From DYRB01 sp963709645 (GTDB lineage Bacteria; Pseudomonadota; Gammaproteobacteria; Chromatiales; Chromatiaceae): DNA of 64,000 nt. A program made the translations under genes and the position numbers. The notes under the pieces are model-generated. The model was not told the origin of the DNA. It made no database searches and saw only the letters and a list, made by a program, of their open reading frames with translations. Each line of letters starts with the position of its first letter. The first letter of the stretch is position 1. Positions 8,962 through 17,679 of the stretch are shown piece by piece. The stretch covers positions 107,646 through 171,645 of the forward strand of contig CAVPXP010000010.1 in assembly GCA_963709645.1 (NCBI GenBank). Reading direction: 5' to 3'.

Positions 8962-9507
8962 TCAGTCCTTGAACATGTGCTGCCGATAGTGGCGCAGCTC
9001 CGCAATGGACTCCTTGATGTCGTCCATGGCCTGATGCCTGGCGTCCTTCTTGAAGGACTCCGCCACACCCGGCGCCCAGCGCTGAGCGAGGATCTTGAGG
9101 GTGCTTACGTCCAGGTTGCGGTAATGGAAATAGGCCTCCAGGCGGGGCATACCGCGCGCCAGGAATCGACGGTCCTGGCAGATGCTGTTGCCGCACATGG
9201 GGGACTTGCCCGGTTCGACCCAGGCCGAGAGAAAGCCGAGGGTCGCATGCTCGGCGCCGGCCTCGTCCCAGGTGCTGGCCCTCACCCGGTCCAGGAGCCC
9301 GGAGGCACCGTGGTGACGCTGGTTCCATTCGTCCATACCGGCGAGGATCTCCTCGGCCTGGTATACGGCGATGATCGGGCCCTCGGCCAGAGGATCGAGG
9401 CGCGTGTCGGTGACCAGGGTAGCGATCTCGATGATGCGGTCCTTGTCGGGGTCGAGCCCCGTCATCTCCAGGTCCAGCCAGATCAGGTGGGTAGCGTCTT
9501 GGGGCAT
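8962..9507 (-). CDS. orn: Oligoribonuclease (3'-5' exonuclease, DEDDh)
   Basis: A 181-residue DEDDh exonuclease that degrades 2-5 nt RNAs, including pGpG from c-di-GMP turnover. The start at 9507 gives the family N-terminus (LIWLDLEMTGLDPDKDRIIE, with catalytic Asp and Glu). GNSICQDRRFL, the YRNLDVSTLK block, and the C-terminal HQAMDDIKESI with catalytic His and Asp follow. Adjacent queG and orn are commonly linked in gammaproteobacteria; here they are convergent, separated by 36 bp. The 117 in-frame bases upstream of 9507 are not conserved and are excluded. Confidence 0.97.
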   Translation of the reverse strand: MPQDATHLIWLDLEMTGLDPDKDRIIEIATLVTDTRLDPLAEGPIIAVYQAEEILAGMDEWNQRHHGASGLLDRVRASTWDEAGAEHATLGFLSAWVEPGKSPMCGNSICQDRRFLARGMPRLEAYFHYRNLDVSTLKILAQRWAPGVAESFKKDARHQAMDDIKESIAELRHYRQHMFKD

Positions 9508-9816
9508 TGGTGGGGTCCGTGGGCGGGGATGGCGGGATCTTATCAGGCCGCCGGAGTGCGGGCACCGGGCCCAAGGCCCGATGGCGGTGCCTCGGGACGG
9601 CTGAGACCCCGGTGACCAGCGCACCCCAGGGGACAGACCGACCTGATCGGCGTTAACCTAGTCGCTGCCCGCCCTAACCCGGCTGGATCTTTCCAAGGAG
9701 ATGCTGATTAAAGCCGCCCTGGCTTGAATCAGCTCGCGCTCCCCGAGGCGCGACACCTGGAGCCACCAAACAGCGGCGGATGCCCCTTCCCACCCATCGG
9801 CCTGACGACGCCCGCC
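9508..9816. other. Intergenic region (309 bp) with a solo repeat end
   Basis: The region lies between orn and the small membrane protein gene. It contains one end of the repeat family at 9695-9754. The remainder shows no recognised gene, RNA or clear promoter. Confidence 0.5.
9695..9754 (+). repeat. Solo left end of MITE-like repeat family (copy 1)
   Basis: Sixty bases closely match the left end of the complete element at 62126-62280. The first 21 bases (AAGGAGATGCTGATTAAAGCC) are the same, five bases vary, and the inner block CAGCTCGCGCTCCCCGAGG is shared. Similarity stops near 9754 and no right terminal inverted repeat is visible nearby, so this is a truncated copy. It is not a gene, although it creates an apparent N-terminal extension (start at 9724) of the neighbouring reading frame. 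Confidence 0.75.
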
Positions 9817-10113
9817 ATGCTCCCCAAGCTCATCTCAACCCTTCTGCACACCCTGTTCTGGGCAATCCCCGCCTGGATTCTGCACCCCTGGGCCGGAGCG
9901 ACCGTCCTAGCCCTGGGCGGCATCGCCTTTTTCCTGGACACTACCCGGTTCACCTGGCTGCCGGACAAGGGATCATTCTCCGCACGGATGCGCCAGGTCT
10001 GGCGCCTGCTGGGCAGCCTCTTCTACTGGGCCGTCGGTACCGCTGCCCTGAGCGGAATCGCCTATTTGGTGCGGTTGGGGTGGGAGGCATGGCGTGGCGG
10101 CAGCACCGGATAG
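9817..10113 (+). CDS. Small integral membrane protein, function unknown
   Basis: A 98-residue protein starting at the ATG at 9817. It has two or three hydrophobic segments: about 5-22 (LISTLLHTLFWAIPAWI), 27-42 (ATVLALGGIAFFLD), and 68-87 (LGSLFYWAVGTAALSGIAYL). A charged loop lies between the second and third, and a short basic tail ends the protein. No family is recognised. Starting upstream at 9724 would incorporate the repeat sequence, so the later start is preferred. The gene is isolated, convergent with the aldolase gene. Confidence 0.6.
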   Translation: MLPKLISTLLHTLFWAIPAWILHPWAGATVLALGGIAFFLDTTRFTWLPDKGSFSARMRQVWRLLGSLFYWAVGTAALSGIAYLVRLGWEAWRGGSTG

Positions 10114-10227
10114 GGGCCGGCCGTACAGCCAGCGCGTCACCGGATCGACAGCAGGCAAAGTTCTCGGGCCGGCCCTGGGGGCGCCGACGGCGCCCTCGCC
10201 GCCCCCGCAGATCGGCGCAGGCCCGCG

Positions 10228-11211
10228 TTACACCTCCGCGACGATCTTGTCGTAGAAGGCGACGAAATCGTCCGGCGTTGCTCCCTCACGCCACTCGATT
10301 GCAGCCCGGGGGTGCTGATTCATCTGGCCGGTGATGTTGTAGGGGATCATGGGACCCCACTCGATCTCCTTGCGCAGGGGCACCACATGGTTCTGGATAA
10401 CCTCCAGAATGGGCCGTAGGTTGAACTTTGGATTGCGCAGGAATCCGAGCAGCAACTCCGTATGGCAATTGCCCGCGCCGCGCCCGAACCCGTACAGGGT
10501 CGAGTCAACCCGGTTGCAGCCCAAGATGATGGCCTCGATGGTGTTGGCGAAGGCCAGCTGCAGGTTGTTGTGGGCGTGGATGCCGATCTCCTTGGCGGTC
10601 CCCTTCATGGCCTGGGAATACTTGTGGTAGAGCCGGTCGATCTGTTCCCGGTAGAGGTAACCAAAGCTGTCGACGATGACCATGGTGCTGGCCGGGGTGG
10701 GGGCGATGGCATCCAGGACGGTATCGATCTCAGTCTCGGTGATACCGGACACCGCCATCAGGTTCGCTGTGGTCTCGTAACCGAGACCGTGGGCATGCTG
10801 GATCATATCCACCGCCTCCGACACCTGGTGGGCGTAGAAGGCGACACGGATCATGTCCAGCGGGCTGTCCGCCGCGGCGACCAATTGCGTCTCCCAGTCG
10901 CTCTTGCCGGCGTCGGCCATGGCGGCGAGCTTGAGCCCCGTCTTCTCGAAGCTGTGATCGCCGACTACCCGGCGCAGGTCGTCCTCGTCGCAGTGACGCC
11001 AGGGACCAAACCTGTCGGCCGGAAAGATTCGCTTCGAGTTCTTGTAGCCAATCTCCATGTAGTCGATCCCCGCGTCCACGCAGGCCCGATAGACGGCCCC
11101 GACGAAGGCGTCGGAGAAGCGATGGGAGTTCACCAGGCCGCCGTCGCGGATGGTGCAATCGAGCACCTTGAGCTCAGGTCTGTAGGTGATCCAGGGGGCC
11201 TTGTCGGACAT
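10228..11211 (-). CDS. HMGL-like / DRE-TIM family aldolase
   Basis: A 327-residue TIM-barrel protein starting at 11211 (MSDKAPWITYRPEL). The catalytic signature DCTIRDGGLVN near residue 20 corresponds to the D-x-T-x-RDG motif of the HMG-CoA lyase, citramalate synthase and 4-hydroxy-2-oxovalerate aldolase superfamily. IGIHAHNNLQLAFAN supplies the metal-binding HxH, and GFGRGAGNCHTELLL is the late active-site loop. The substrate cannot be named from sequence. There is no partner dehydrogenase or leucine/isoleucine gene nearby, so it is probably not a MhpE-MhpF type complex. It stands alone in the minus direction. Confidence 0.85.
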   Translation of the reverse strand: MSDKAPWITYRPELKVLDCTIRDGGLVNSHRFSDAFVGAVYRACVDAGIDYMEIGYKNSKRIFPADRFGPWRHCDEDDLRRVVGDHSFEKTGLKLAAMADAGKSDWETQLVAAADSPLDMIRVAFYAHQVSEAVDMIQHAHGLGYETTANLMAVSGITETEIDTVLDAIAPTPASTMVIVDSFGYLYREQIDRLYHKYSQAMKGTAKEIGIHAHNNLQLAFANTIEAIILGCNRVDSTLYGFGRGAGNCHTELLLGFLRNPKFNLRPILEVIQNHVVPLRKEIEWGPMIPYNITGQMNQHPRAAIEWREGATPDDFVAFYDKIVAEV

Positions 11212-11674
11212 AGGGTCGCTCTCCGCGAGTGTTGGAATGCCCGCGCATTCTCGCGCCACGGGGCCGCGGGGACAAGAACAGGCAGCCTGCTCCATGCCGG
11301 AGGAGGTCAAGGGGCATCTCCGCAGCCATCCCGACGACCACGATTTGGCCCGCAGCGGGATACCCGGGTCACGAATGCCGCCCAGCGCACATCTGCGATG
11401 ACCGATCTACCCGTTGCACCGTCCAACGCGCAGCACGTGATTGATCGCCGGAGTCCCGGGCATTAACCTTAAGGTGCCGCGGAGTGACGGCGTCCCAGAC
11501 GGGGTTCGCAGCCGCTGGTGCAGCGGTAGCGGTCGAGAATCGCGCGCGTCCGGCGCCTGCTGACCTGCGCGTTTCAGGGCGTACTTGACCCCAATCCGTG
11601 GGGGGCGCAAGGTGCAGTCCTAACCGCCGATTGACACGAATCCCAACGCAACGCGAATGCGGAGACCGATTTTG
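11212..11674. other. Intergenic region (463 bp), no feature identified
   Basis: The region separates the divergent aldolase and PAS-GGDEF genes. Short reading frames on both strands look like chance. No tRNA, strong terminator or repeat is seen. Promoters for both flanking genes presumably lie here, but no pair of hexamers is convincing. Confidence 0.4.
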
Positions 11675-12613
11675 ATGCCTACCCCGACCCGCAGCCCCAC
11701 GGACCCGGTCTTAGAGCCTCGAGTCGCCAACGCGGTTATCGAGAATGCCGGTGAGAGCATCATGATCACCGACGCCGCAGGCAATATCTTGCGGGTCAAC
11801 GGAGCCTACTGCCGCATGACCGGCTACACGCCCGACGAGGTCGTCGGCAAGAACCCGCGGCTCATCAAGTCTGGCCAGCACGACCCGTCCTTCTATGAGG
11901 AGATGTGGAACGCCTTGCTCACCGAGGGGCGCTGGGCGGGCAAGATCTGGAACCGACGCAAGGACGGATCCATCTTCCTGGAAAGCCTGACGGTCGTGGC
12001 TCTCCGCGATGCGGAGGGGGCCGTCACGCACTACATCGGCCTGTTCACCGATGCCACCTACGACGGATTGGACCCCGCCCAGATCAGCCAACTCGCCTTC
12101 TACGACCCCCTCACAGGGCTGGCGACCCGGTCGCTGCTGATTGACCACATGGGCGAGGCGGTGCGACACAGCAAGCGCAAAGGCTGTCGCGTCGCCATGC
12201 TCTATTTGAACCTCGACAACTTCGGCGAGATCAACAAGCGCCACGGTCATGCCGTCGGGGATGCCCTCATCAAGACCTACGCCGAGCATCTCGAGAACAG
12301 CGTCCGGCAGAACGATACGGTCGCCCGGCCCGGAGGCGACGAGTTTGCGCTGATTCTCGGTGAGATGGCGTCCCCGCAGGACGTCCCCCGAATAGCTGAC
12401 AAACTCCTGCAGCGTCTGGCGCACCCCGTCGATCACGAAGGCCAGAGTTTTCAACTCGAAGCGAGCATCGGTATCAGCGTCTACCCGGAGCACGGGGACG
12501 ATCCCGAACAACTGGTCGGACTGGCTCGGGCGGCCATGGCAAAAGCGAAAAGCGCCGGCAAGAACCGCTGGGTCATGTACGAGGATCTTGGCGACACGGC
12601 CCCAACCGCGTGA
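11675..12613 (+). CDS. PAS-GGDEF diguanylate cyclase
   Basis: A 312-residue soluble signalling protein. A PAS domain with PAC motif (about 15-130) contains ITDAAGNILRVNGAYCRMTG and VGKNPRLIKSGQHDP. A GGDEF domain (about 145-305) has YDPLTGLATRSLL and an intact RPGGDEFALIL active-site loop. No Rxx D inhibitory site is obvious five residues upstream of GGDEF. It should make c-di-GMP from two GTP in response to whatever the PAS domain senses. The start at 11675 is preferred over 11657 because GGAGA at 11661-11665 is well spaced for it. The next gene begins 43 bp downstream on the same strand. Confidence 0.93.
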   Translation: MPTPTRSPTDPVLEPRVANAVIENAGESIMITDAAGNILRVNGAYCRMTGYTPDEVVGKNPRLIKSGQHDPSFYEEMWNALLTEGRWAGKIWNRRKDGSIFLESLTVVALRDAEGAVTHYIGLFTDATYDGLDPAQISQLAFYDPLTGLATRSLLIDHMGEAVRHSKRKGCRVAMLYLNLDNFGEINKRHGHAVGDALIKTYAEHLENSVRQNDTVARPGGDEFALILGEMASPQDVPRIADKLLQRLAHPVDHEGQSFQLEASIGISVYPEHGDDPEQLVGLARAAMAKAKSAGKNRWVMYEDLGDTAPTA

Positions 12614-12656
12614 CGCCGAAAAGGCCCTGCCCTGCCGAGCAAGCACAGTCAAAGTC

Positions 12657-13061
12657 ATGACCGCCAAACTCGCGGTCGCCCTTCCCGTCATCGTCCTGCT
12701 CACGGGCCTCGCCACCCCGCCCAGCGCACATGCATTCTTCAAGTGCATGCCGATCTACGGAAACTGGTGCGGTCCGGGGCATCCCTCTAGCGGCTTCCCG
12801 CCCCCCGTCGACGTCTTCGATGCCGCCTGCATGCGTCACGATCTGTGCACTGCCGTTCCGGGGCCAGGCGGACGGTGCGACGCCGTCTTTGTCGGCGAGT
12901 TGCGTGCCCTAGCCAACAGGTTCGGCTACCTGCCGCGTTCTTTGCGGTGGGCGGAGTATGCGATCCGGGTCAAGTCCGGCGGCCCCTGGGGCGACATGCC
13001 CATGCCCACGCCTTGGGACGCCATCGGCGTCATGTCGAGCATCGCGACCCCCTGCTGGTAG
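12657..13061 (+). CDS. Secreted phospholipase A2-like protein
   Basis: A 134-residue protein with a signal peptide (residues 1-26, cleavage after AHA). The mature part holds a secretory-PLA2-like signature: a calcium-loop-like YGNWCGPG at 34-41, then PVDVFDAACMRHDLC with the catalytic His61-Asp62 pair flanked by Cys58 and Cys64. Further Cys at 30, 38, 74 and 133 could form disulfides. PLA2 enzymes hydrolyse the sn-2 ester of phospholipids. The match is by motif only, and the protein is short, so it might be a non-enzymatic fold relative. It lies 43 bp after the PAS-GGDEF gene and is probably co-transcribed. No ribosome-binding site is evident. Confidence 0.7.
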   Translation: MTAKLAVALPVIVLLTGLATPPSAHAFFKCMPIYGNWCGPGHPSSGFPPPVDVFDAACMRHDLCTAVPGPGGRCDAVFVGELRALANRFGYLPRSLRWAEYAIRVKSGGPWGDMPMPTPWDAIGVMSSIATPCW

Positions 13062-13092
13062 CGCTGCCTTTACCAAACGCCGAACCGCTGTA

Positions 13093-13827
13093 TCAGTTGC
13101 GTCCCTCAAGTAAGCCCGCGAGCCAGACCCGGGCATCAACGGCGCGGGCCCCCAGGACTCGGGCGTCCCAGCCGTAGACCAGACCGGCCTCGATCACTGG
13201 CTGGATACTGGGTGAGACATACCCGAGGGCCAGCACCGCCGCCAGCATCGTCAGACTCGCCCCCGGCGCCGCCAAGCTGAACGGTTTCAAGGCGGTACCG
13301 AAGGAGCGCCGCAACCGGTGGCCCCACAGATCGACGCTCGCCAATTCATCCAGACAGAGATGGGTCAGGTAGCCAAGGGCCACGAAGCCCCCGGCGACCC
13401 AGGCCTCCCATGCCGGGGTACCGAGCAAGTGGTGAGCGGCGTTCGCCGTGCCCAGGGCCGCCAGGGCGACGGCCAGCCAGGAGTGCCACGCTCCCCGATG
13501 TACGGTAAAGCGGGCGAACGCCTCGAAGACCCCAAAGCGCACCAACAGGAAGATCGCGAGCCAGACCAGACTCAGGTCTAAAAGATGCAGACGCCCAACC
13601 AGGGCGAACGCCACGACGAAGGCAAGCACCACGGCCAGCAGGGTGAAGAAACCCCGCACCGGCTTGGACGCATCGGAGTCGATGTCCGGCAGCAGTCCGC
13701 CGGCGACGCCGAGGAAAAAGCATGTCTGGGTCTGCTGGGGCCCGGCCAAGCCGGCAGAATGAAGCGCCAGGGCGGCCACACTGCTCACCATCGCGGCGCC
13801 GTAGAGGTGGGTGGCAAAGTTGGCCAT
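13093..13827 (-). CDS. YdjM-family inner membrane protein (metal-dependent hydrolase-like)
   Basis: A 244-residue polytopic protein starting at 13827 (MANFATHLYGAAM). It has about five hydrophobic segments. Conserved polar motifs are NFATHLYG at the N-terminus, GGLLPDIDSDASKP, HRGAWHSW and YLTHLCLDELASVD; their His and Asp residues would form the metal site proposed for the YdjM/DUF457 family. In E. coli ydjM is SOS-regulated. No LexA box was identified here. The gene is convergent with the PLA2-like gene, 31 bp apart. The annotated hydrolase activity is family inference. Confidence 0.85.
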   Translation of the reverse strand: MANFATHLYGAAMVSSVAALALHSAGLAGPQQTQTCFFLGVAGGLLPDIDSDASKPVRGFFTLLAVVLAFVVAFALVGRLHLLDLSLVWLAIFLLVRFGVFEAFARFTVHRGAWHSWLAVALAALGTANAAHHLLGTPAWEAWVAGGFVALGYLTHLCLDELASVDLWGHRLRRSFGTALKPFSLAAPGASLTMLAAVLALGYVSPSIQPVIEAGLVYGWDARVLGARAVDARVWLAGLLEGRN

Positions 13828-14007
13828 CGCCTTTGCGTTCTGGACCCTTCGATTGGCTCTGACCCCAATCATAGCCTAGACGACCCTCGGACGGGGCATC
13901 ACCGATCCCATGCCAGCCGCCGCCTGGTCGCTCGTGACTCCGGCCCCGTCTGGAACCTATGCCTGTCGCTGCCCCAAACCAGGACATTGCGCGCAGCGAG
14001 CGTTTCC

Positions 14008-14961
14008 CTAGTGCGAATTCGGCGCTGCCCTTATCAGCCGGGCTGCAAGGTCAACCACGCCCAGGACCAGGCCTCCCGCGACGATGCCCACCAGGCCATC
14101 GACCAGCAGGGGCACAAGAAAGCCGAGGAGAGCACCGACTCCGGGCACTGCGTCGACTGAGTGGGCCAGCACCTGCGCAAACTGGTGCGCGCCGGGCAGG
14201 CCGTGGGCGAGAATGCCGCCGCCGACCAGAAACATGGCTGCGGTCCCGACCACGGAAAGTGCCTTCATCAGCCAGGGTGCAGCGGCGAGCAGGGCCCGGC
14301 CAAGGCGCCGCTGGAATGCCGGCACGCTGCCCTCCCCAGTTCGATTACTGAGATAGAGCCCGGCATCGTCCAGCTTGACGATCCCGGCCACGAGCCCGTA
14401 CACGCCGATGGTCATTATGACGGCGACGCCCGCCAGTACCGCAAGCTGTGAGAGGAAGGGGGCTGCGGCAACGATCCCCAGGGTGATGACGATGATCTCC
14501 GCCGATAGGATGAAATCGGTGCGGATGGCGCCCCGGATCTTGTCCCGCTCCAAGGCCACCATGTCCGCCGCCGGGTCCGCCAGGGCCAAGGTCAGCTCGG
14601 CATGGTGGCCTGCCTCATCATCCCGGTGCAGGAGCTTGTGGGCCAGCTTCTCGAAACCCTCGTAACATAGGTAGGCACCGCCCACCATGAGGAGCGGCAG
14701 GATCGCCCAGGGGGCGACAAGACTGATGGCAAGCGCGGCCGGAACCAGGATCAGCTTGTTCCGTAGGGACCCCTTGGCGACGGCCCAAACCACAGGGAGT
14801 TCTCGCTCAGCCCGCACCCCGGCCACTTGTTGGGCGTTCAGGGCGAGGTCGTCACCCAAGACCCCTGCGGTCTTGCGCGCCGCGACCTTTGTCATGACGG
14901 ATATGTCGTCAAGGACCGTGGCAATGTCGTCGATGAGGGCGAGAAGACTGGAAGTGGCCAT
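14008..14961 (-). CDS. DUF808 family membrane protein (YedI-like)
   Basis: A 317-residue polytopic protein starting at 14961 (MATSSLLALIDDIATVLDDI). This N-terminus is characteristic of DUF808/YedI, as are SVMTKVAARKTAGVLGDDLA, YEGFEKLAHKLLH and the RGAIRTDFILSAEI block. Several hydrophobic helices follow in the second half. The function of the family is not established. The in-frame extension upstream of 14961 overlaps the regulator-like pseudogene in another frame and is rejected. Confidence 0.9.
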   Translation of the reverse strand: MATSSLLALIDDIATVLDDISVMTKVAARKTAGVLGDDLALNAQQVAGVRAERELPVVWAVAKGSLRNKLILVPAALAISLVAPWAILPLLMVGGAYLCYEGFEKLAHKLLHRDDEAGHHAELTLALADPAADMVALERDKIRGAIRTDFILSAEIIVITLGIVAAAPFLSQLAVLAGVAVIMTIGVYGLVAGIVKLDDAGLYLSNRTGEGSVPAFQRRLGRALLAAAPWLMKALSVVGTAAMFLVGGGILAHGLPGAHQFAQVLAHSVDAVPGVGALLGFLVPLLVDGLVGIVAGGLVLGVVDLAARLIRAAPNSH

Positions 14962-14999
14962 AGGATCTCTGCGTTCTGATGGACTAGTCAGGTCGAGGG

Positions 15000-15454
15000 T
15001 CAAGGGTTGCTCGGCGCGCCAGGGGGACGCGCCTGAGCCTCGATGCCCTCTGCGGCAATCACCCGTGCCAGGGCCGCCTCGAAGAGGGAGCGGCCATGGG
15101 CAGCCGTGGCGTGGAGGTGGGCGTGCAGGGCCGCATCCTTCGCATTCCGCGCCTCGCATTCTCGGCTGTAGGCATCGAAGGCAAGCAGGCCGGCGATCAG
15201 ATCCGCCAGATGACGGGGGGACATTCGCAACGCACCTTGGTCGACTTGGCCAGGATGCGCACCAGGGCCTCATCCTCGAAGCGGCGCTCCGGGATCGGGC
15301 GGTTCAGATCGACCTCCACCTCCTCGCCGTCCAGCACCGAGATCCCAAGCGCACCCCCTGGGTTCCTTCCGAGGACGAGGCTAGTCGCCTGTGCTTGCGA
15401 TCCCTTGCTTTGCACCTTGCGGACAGCCGCTGAGCCGGACCCTCGGCCGCTCAC
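15000..15454 (-). pseudogene. Regulator-like protein with frameshift in a G/C homopolymer
   Basis: Two overlapping frames together give one protein of about 151 residues. The first part (GTG start at 15454, overlapping the lptF stop) ends with KSTKVRCECPP. The second continues RHLADLIAGLLAFDAYSREC and then DAALHAHLHATAAHGRSLFE. Joining them restores CECPRHLADL. The break is in a run of six G on the + strand (15215-15220): one more or two fewer bases would restore the frame. From memory, this CECPRHLA...YSxEC...DAALH segment resembles the C-terminal part of some proteobacterial MerR-type regulators, but no helix-turn-helix is present here. It could be a decayed gene or a sequence error. Confidence 0.6.
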
Positions 15455-16569
15455 TAGCCGACCTTTCTCAAATAGCGCCGAATCAGACCGTGCAGCCAGT
15501 GACTATCCGACAGTAGCACAACGTAGACGAGTGCCAGCACCAGCAGCTGATACCAGAGACTGCCCATCCAAGCCGACGTAACCCCTGCCTCCATCCACGC
15601 CTCCGCCACCCGCTGGAGATTGAAGAAGCCGAAATAGGTAAGAAATGCGAGGAACATGCGGCCGGAGGCGCGCTGCCGCGGGGAAGTTGCACTCAAGGGC
15701 ACGGCGATGAGGGCGAGGCTCAGGATGGCAAGGGGACTGCTGATGCGATGCTCCAACTCCGCACGATCTCCGAGTACATCAGACCCAAGCAGGGACGCAG
15801 TCGGCATCGTAGAGCGCTTGCGGGTGACGAGGGCGGCCGGGTCCCGCGCCATGATACGCAATCGATAGCGCTCGAATGACCCAATCGTGTAGTCGGGAGC
15901 CCCAGGGGTACCATCATAACGACGGCCGTTGAGCAGCACGATCTGGTGGTCACCCGTCACCGGATCGAGCTGATGCAGCCCGGTGTCGCTCAGAACCGTG
16001 CGGGTCACCGGACCGCGCCCGTCCTGAATGAACAGGTTACGCAGTTGCCGGTCCCCGTCGATCTGGCCCACGAACACGGTGACCTTTCCCTCCTGCTGCT
16101 GATAGAAGCGCCCCGCCTGCAGGCCCGCGATGTGAGCCGCCTGGTCGCTCTGCTGAAGCCGTATGCGCTGAATCTGGGTTGCAGCCCACGGCTGGATATC
16201 GAGTGCGAGCCAGGCCGTCAGAAGGGCCAAGGGCATTGCCGCCAAACCCACGCCGCGGTACAGCCACCATGGACCCATACCACTCGCCGCGATGGCGATG
16301 AGTTCGCTGTCACGGGCCATCCTTCCCAAGGCGATCAACGCCGCCAGGAAAAAGGCCGGCGGCAGCAGGCTGGAGATGTCGCGCGAGACCTGGAAACCGA
16401 GATAGCGCAAGAGCAGGTTCGGATTGATGGCACCCAGGTTGACCTCTTCCAGGGTACGCAAGAGGAGCATACTCACAGTGATCAGGAGCAGGACGCCGAC
16501 GACACCCGCAAGCACCTTTGACACCTCGAAGAGGAGATAGCGATCAATGGTCGTCAAGGATGACCTCAC
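15454..16569 (-). CDS. lptF: LPS export ABC transporter permease LptF (YjgP/YjgQ family)
   Basis: A protein of about 371 residues with the YjgP/YjgQ layout: three N-terminal helices (VSKVLAGVVGVLLLITVSML, SLLPPAFFLAALIALG, SELIAIAASGMG coupling region), a periplasmic beta-jellyroll domain (about 120-265), then three C-terminal helices ending in a basic tail. LptF and LptG form the membrane part of the LptB2FG transporter that extracts LPS toward LptC. A GTG at 16569 (or TTG at 16557) is the likely start; upstream codons are unlike the family. lptG does not follow, which is unusual because the two genes normally form a pair. Confidence 0.88.
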   Translation of the reverse strand: MRSSLTTIDRYLLFEVSKVLAGVVGVLLLITVSMLLLRTLEEVNLGAINPNLLLRYLGFQVSRDISSLLPPAFFLAALIALGRMARDSELIAIAASGMGPWWLYRGVGLAAMPLALLTAWLALDIQPWAATQIQRIRLQQSDQAAHIAGLQAGRFYQQQEGKVTVFVGQIDGDRQLRNLFIQDGRGPVTRTVLSDTGLHQLDPVTGDHQIVLLNGRRYDGTPGAPDYTIGSFERYRLRIMARDPAALVTRKRSTMPTASLLGSDVLGDRAELEHRISSPLAILSLALIAVPLSATSPRQRASGRMFLAFLTYFGFFNLQRVAEAWMEAGVTSAWMGSLWYQLLVLALVYVVLLSDSHWLHGLIRRYLRKVG

Positions 16570-17017
16570 CAGGCAAGAGCAGCGTGATCGAGCCGGCACA
16601 TTGTCGCACCCCCCGGGGCGGCAGAACCAACCGAGACGCACCCCAGAGTGGCGATTTCACCGAATGGAAGCGGGGCCCTCATGTCGCCATGCACAACACC
16701 GCAACCGACTTGACTGGGTGCCGGCAACGGCGGGGCGTCCCTGTCACCGATGCCTCCGCGCCTGCGTCGATTTCCCCCGCCGGCCCAGCGACCCGATCGG
16801 GAAACCGCCGGTCCAAGGGCAGACAGCCTCGCAACCACCGTGTTGTCCCGGCGGCCATCCACCCGGCATCAGGAAAGGCCTGCCTGAACCACCCCCCGTC
16901 CCGCCGCAGCGCGGCAAACGGCCCTTGTGCCCAGGCGTGGCCAATCGCGATAGGCGGCTGGAAATGTGCCAACGCTGAACACCGAGTGACCCGTAGGTCA
17001 GCCGGCTCATCGGCTAT
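16570..17017. other. Intergenic region (448 bp), nothing identified
   Basis: The region lies between lptF and ycgN, both on the minus strand. Several frames are open on both strands because of the high GC content, but none shows a recognisable protein or convincing start. No RNA gene or terminator is evident. Confidence 0.4.
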
Positions 17018-17461
17018 TCAACGAATCCAGTCGATGAGGTGCAGGATTGGATCATCCGCCTCGCCCTCCGGGATGACACGCCCGTAGACGCTCTGCCCAG
17101 CGGCACGCACGGAACCGGGGTCACCGCTCACCAGCGGGTGCCAATCCGGCAGGGGCTTGCCTTCGGCAATCAGACGGTAGGCGCAGGTTTCCGGCAGCCA
17201 TCGCGGGTCCTCCAGCACAGCGGGCACCAAGGCGATGCAGTCCGGGACCTGCCTGGCCCGATCCCGATAGTCGCCGCAGCGACAGCTGTCCAGATCCAAC
17301 AGACGACACGCAACATTGCTGTAAACGATCTGCCCGGTATCCTCGTCCTCGAACTTCTCCAGACAGCACTTCGCGCAGCCGTCACAAAGCGACTCCCATT
17401 GGTCCGGGTCCATTGCACGCAGCGGGATCGTCACCCAGAAGCAGCCCCGTTCTTTGCTCAT
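17018..17461 (-). CDS. ycgN: YcgN-family cysteine-cluster protein (UPF0260)
   Basis: A 147-residue cytoplasmic protein starting at 17461 (MSKERGCFWVTIPLRAM). It has the Cys pattern of the YcgN/UPF0260 family: ESLCDGCAKCCLEKFEDEDT, VACRLLDLDSCRCGDY, PDCIAL, and LPETCAYRLIAEGKPLPDWH. The clustered cysteines suggest metal or Fe-S binding, but the family has no established function. The gene is isolated. A nested inverted repeat about 95-120 bp upstream (17554-17582) may be a control site. Confidence 0.92.
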   Translation of the reverse strand: MSKERGCFWVTIPLRAMDPDQWESLCDGCAKCCLEKFEDEDTGQIVYSNVACRLLDLDSCRCGDYRDRARQVPDCIALVPAVLEDPRWLPETCAYRLIAEGKPLPDWHPLVSGDPGSVRAAGQSVYGRVIPEGEADDPILHLIDWIR

Positions 17462-17553
17462 GGCGAGCTCTGGCCTGGTGCGGCCATCTGGAAAAGCTTG
17501 ATGTGTGCATCGGCAAGCCCGCACGGGACCTGCCGATCGGCCGCTCTAGACAT

Positions 17554-17582
17554 TTGACACTTGCATTCCAAGTGGGCGTCAA
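17554..17582. promoter_or_regulatory. Nested inverted repeat, possible operator
   Basis: TTGAC (17554-17558) pairs with GTCAA (17578-17582), and CACTTG (17558-17563) pairs with CAAGTG (17569-17574) around a 5-nt centre. TTGACA at 17554-17559 also matches a -35 hexamer, though no good -10 follows at the right distance. The site is about 95 bp upstream of ycgN and over 320 bp upstream of amrS. Confidence 0.3.
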
Positions 17583-17679
17583 GCATTTGAATTTCCGATG
17601 CTCAGTGCACGCGCCATTGCCGGACAGGCTCACGCGAGGCTGTGGCGCCGAAATTCAGGGCATCGGCCGCTCCGAGAAT

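Noticed and set aside
16679..16972. A 97-codon minus-strand frame between ycgN and lptF
   Set aside because: It has no signal peptide, family resemblance or ribosome-binding site; open frames are expected by chance at this GC content.
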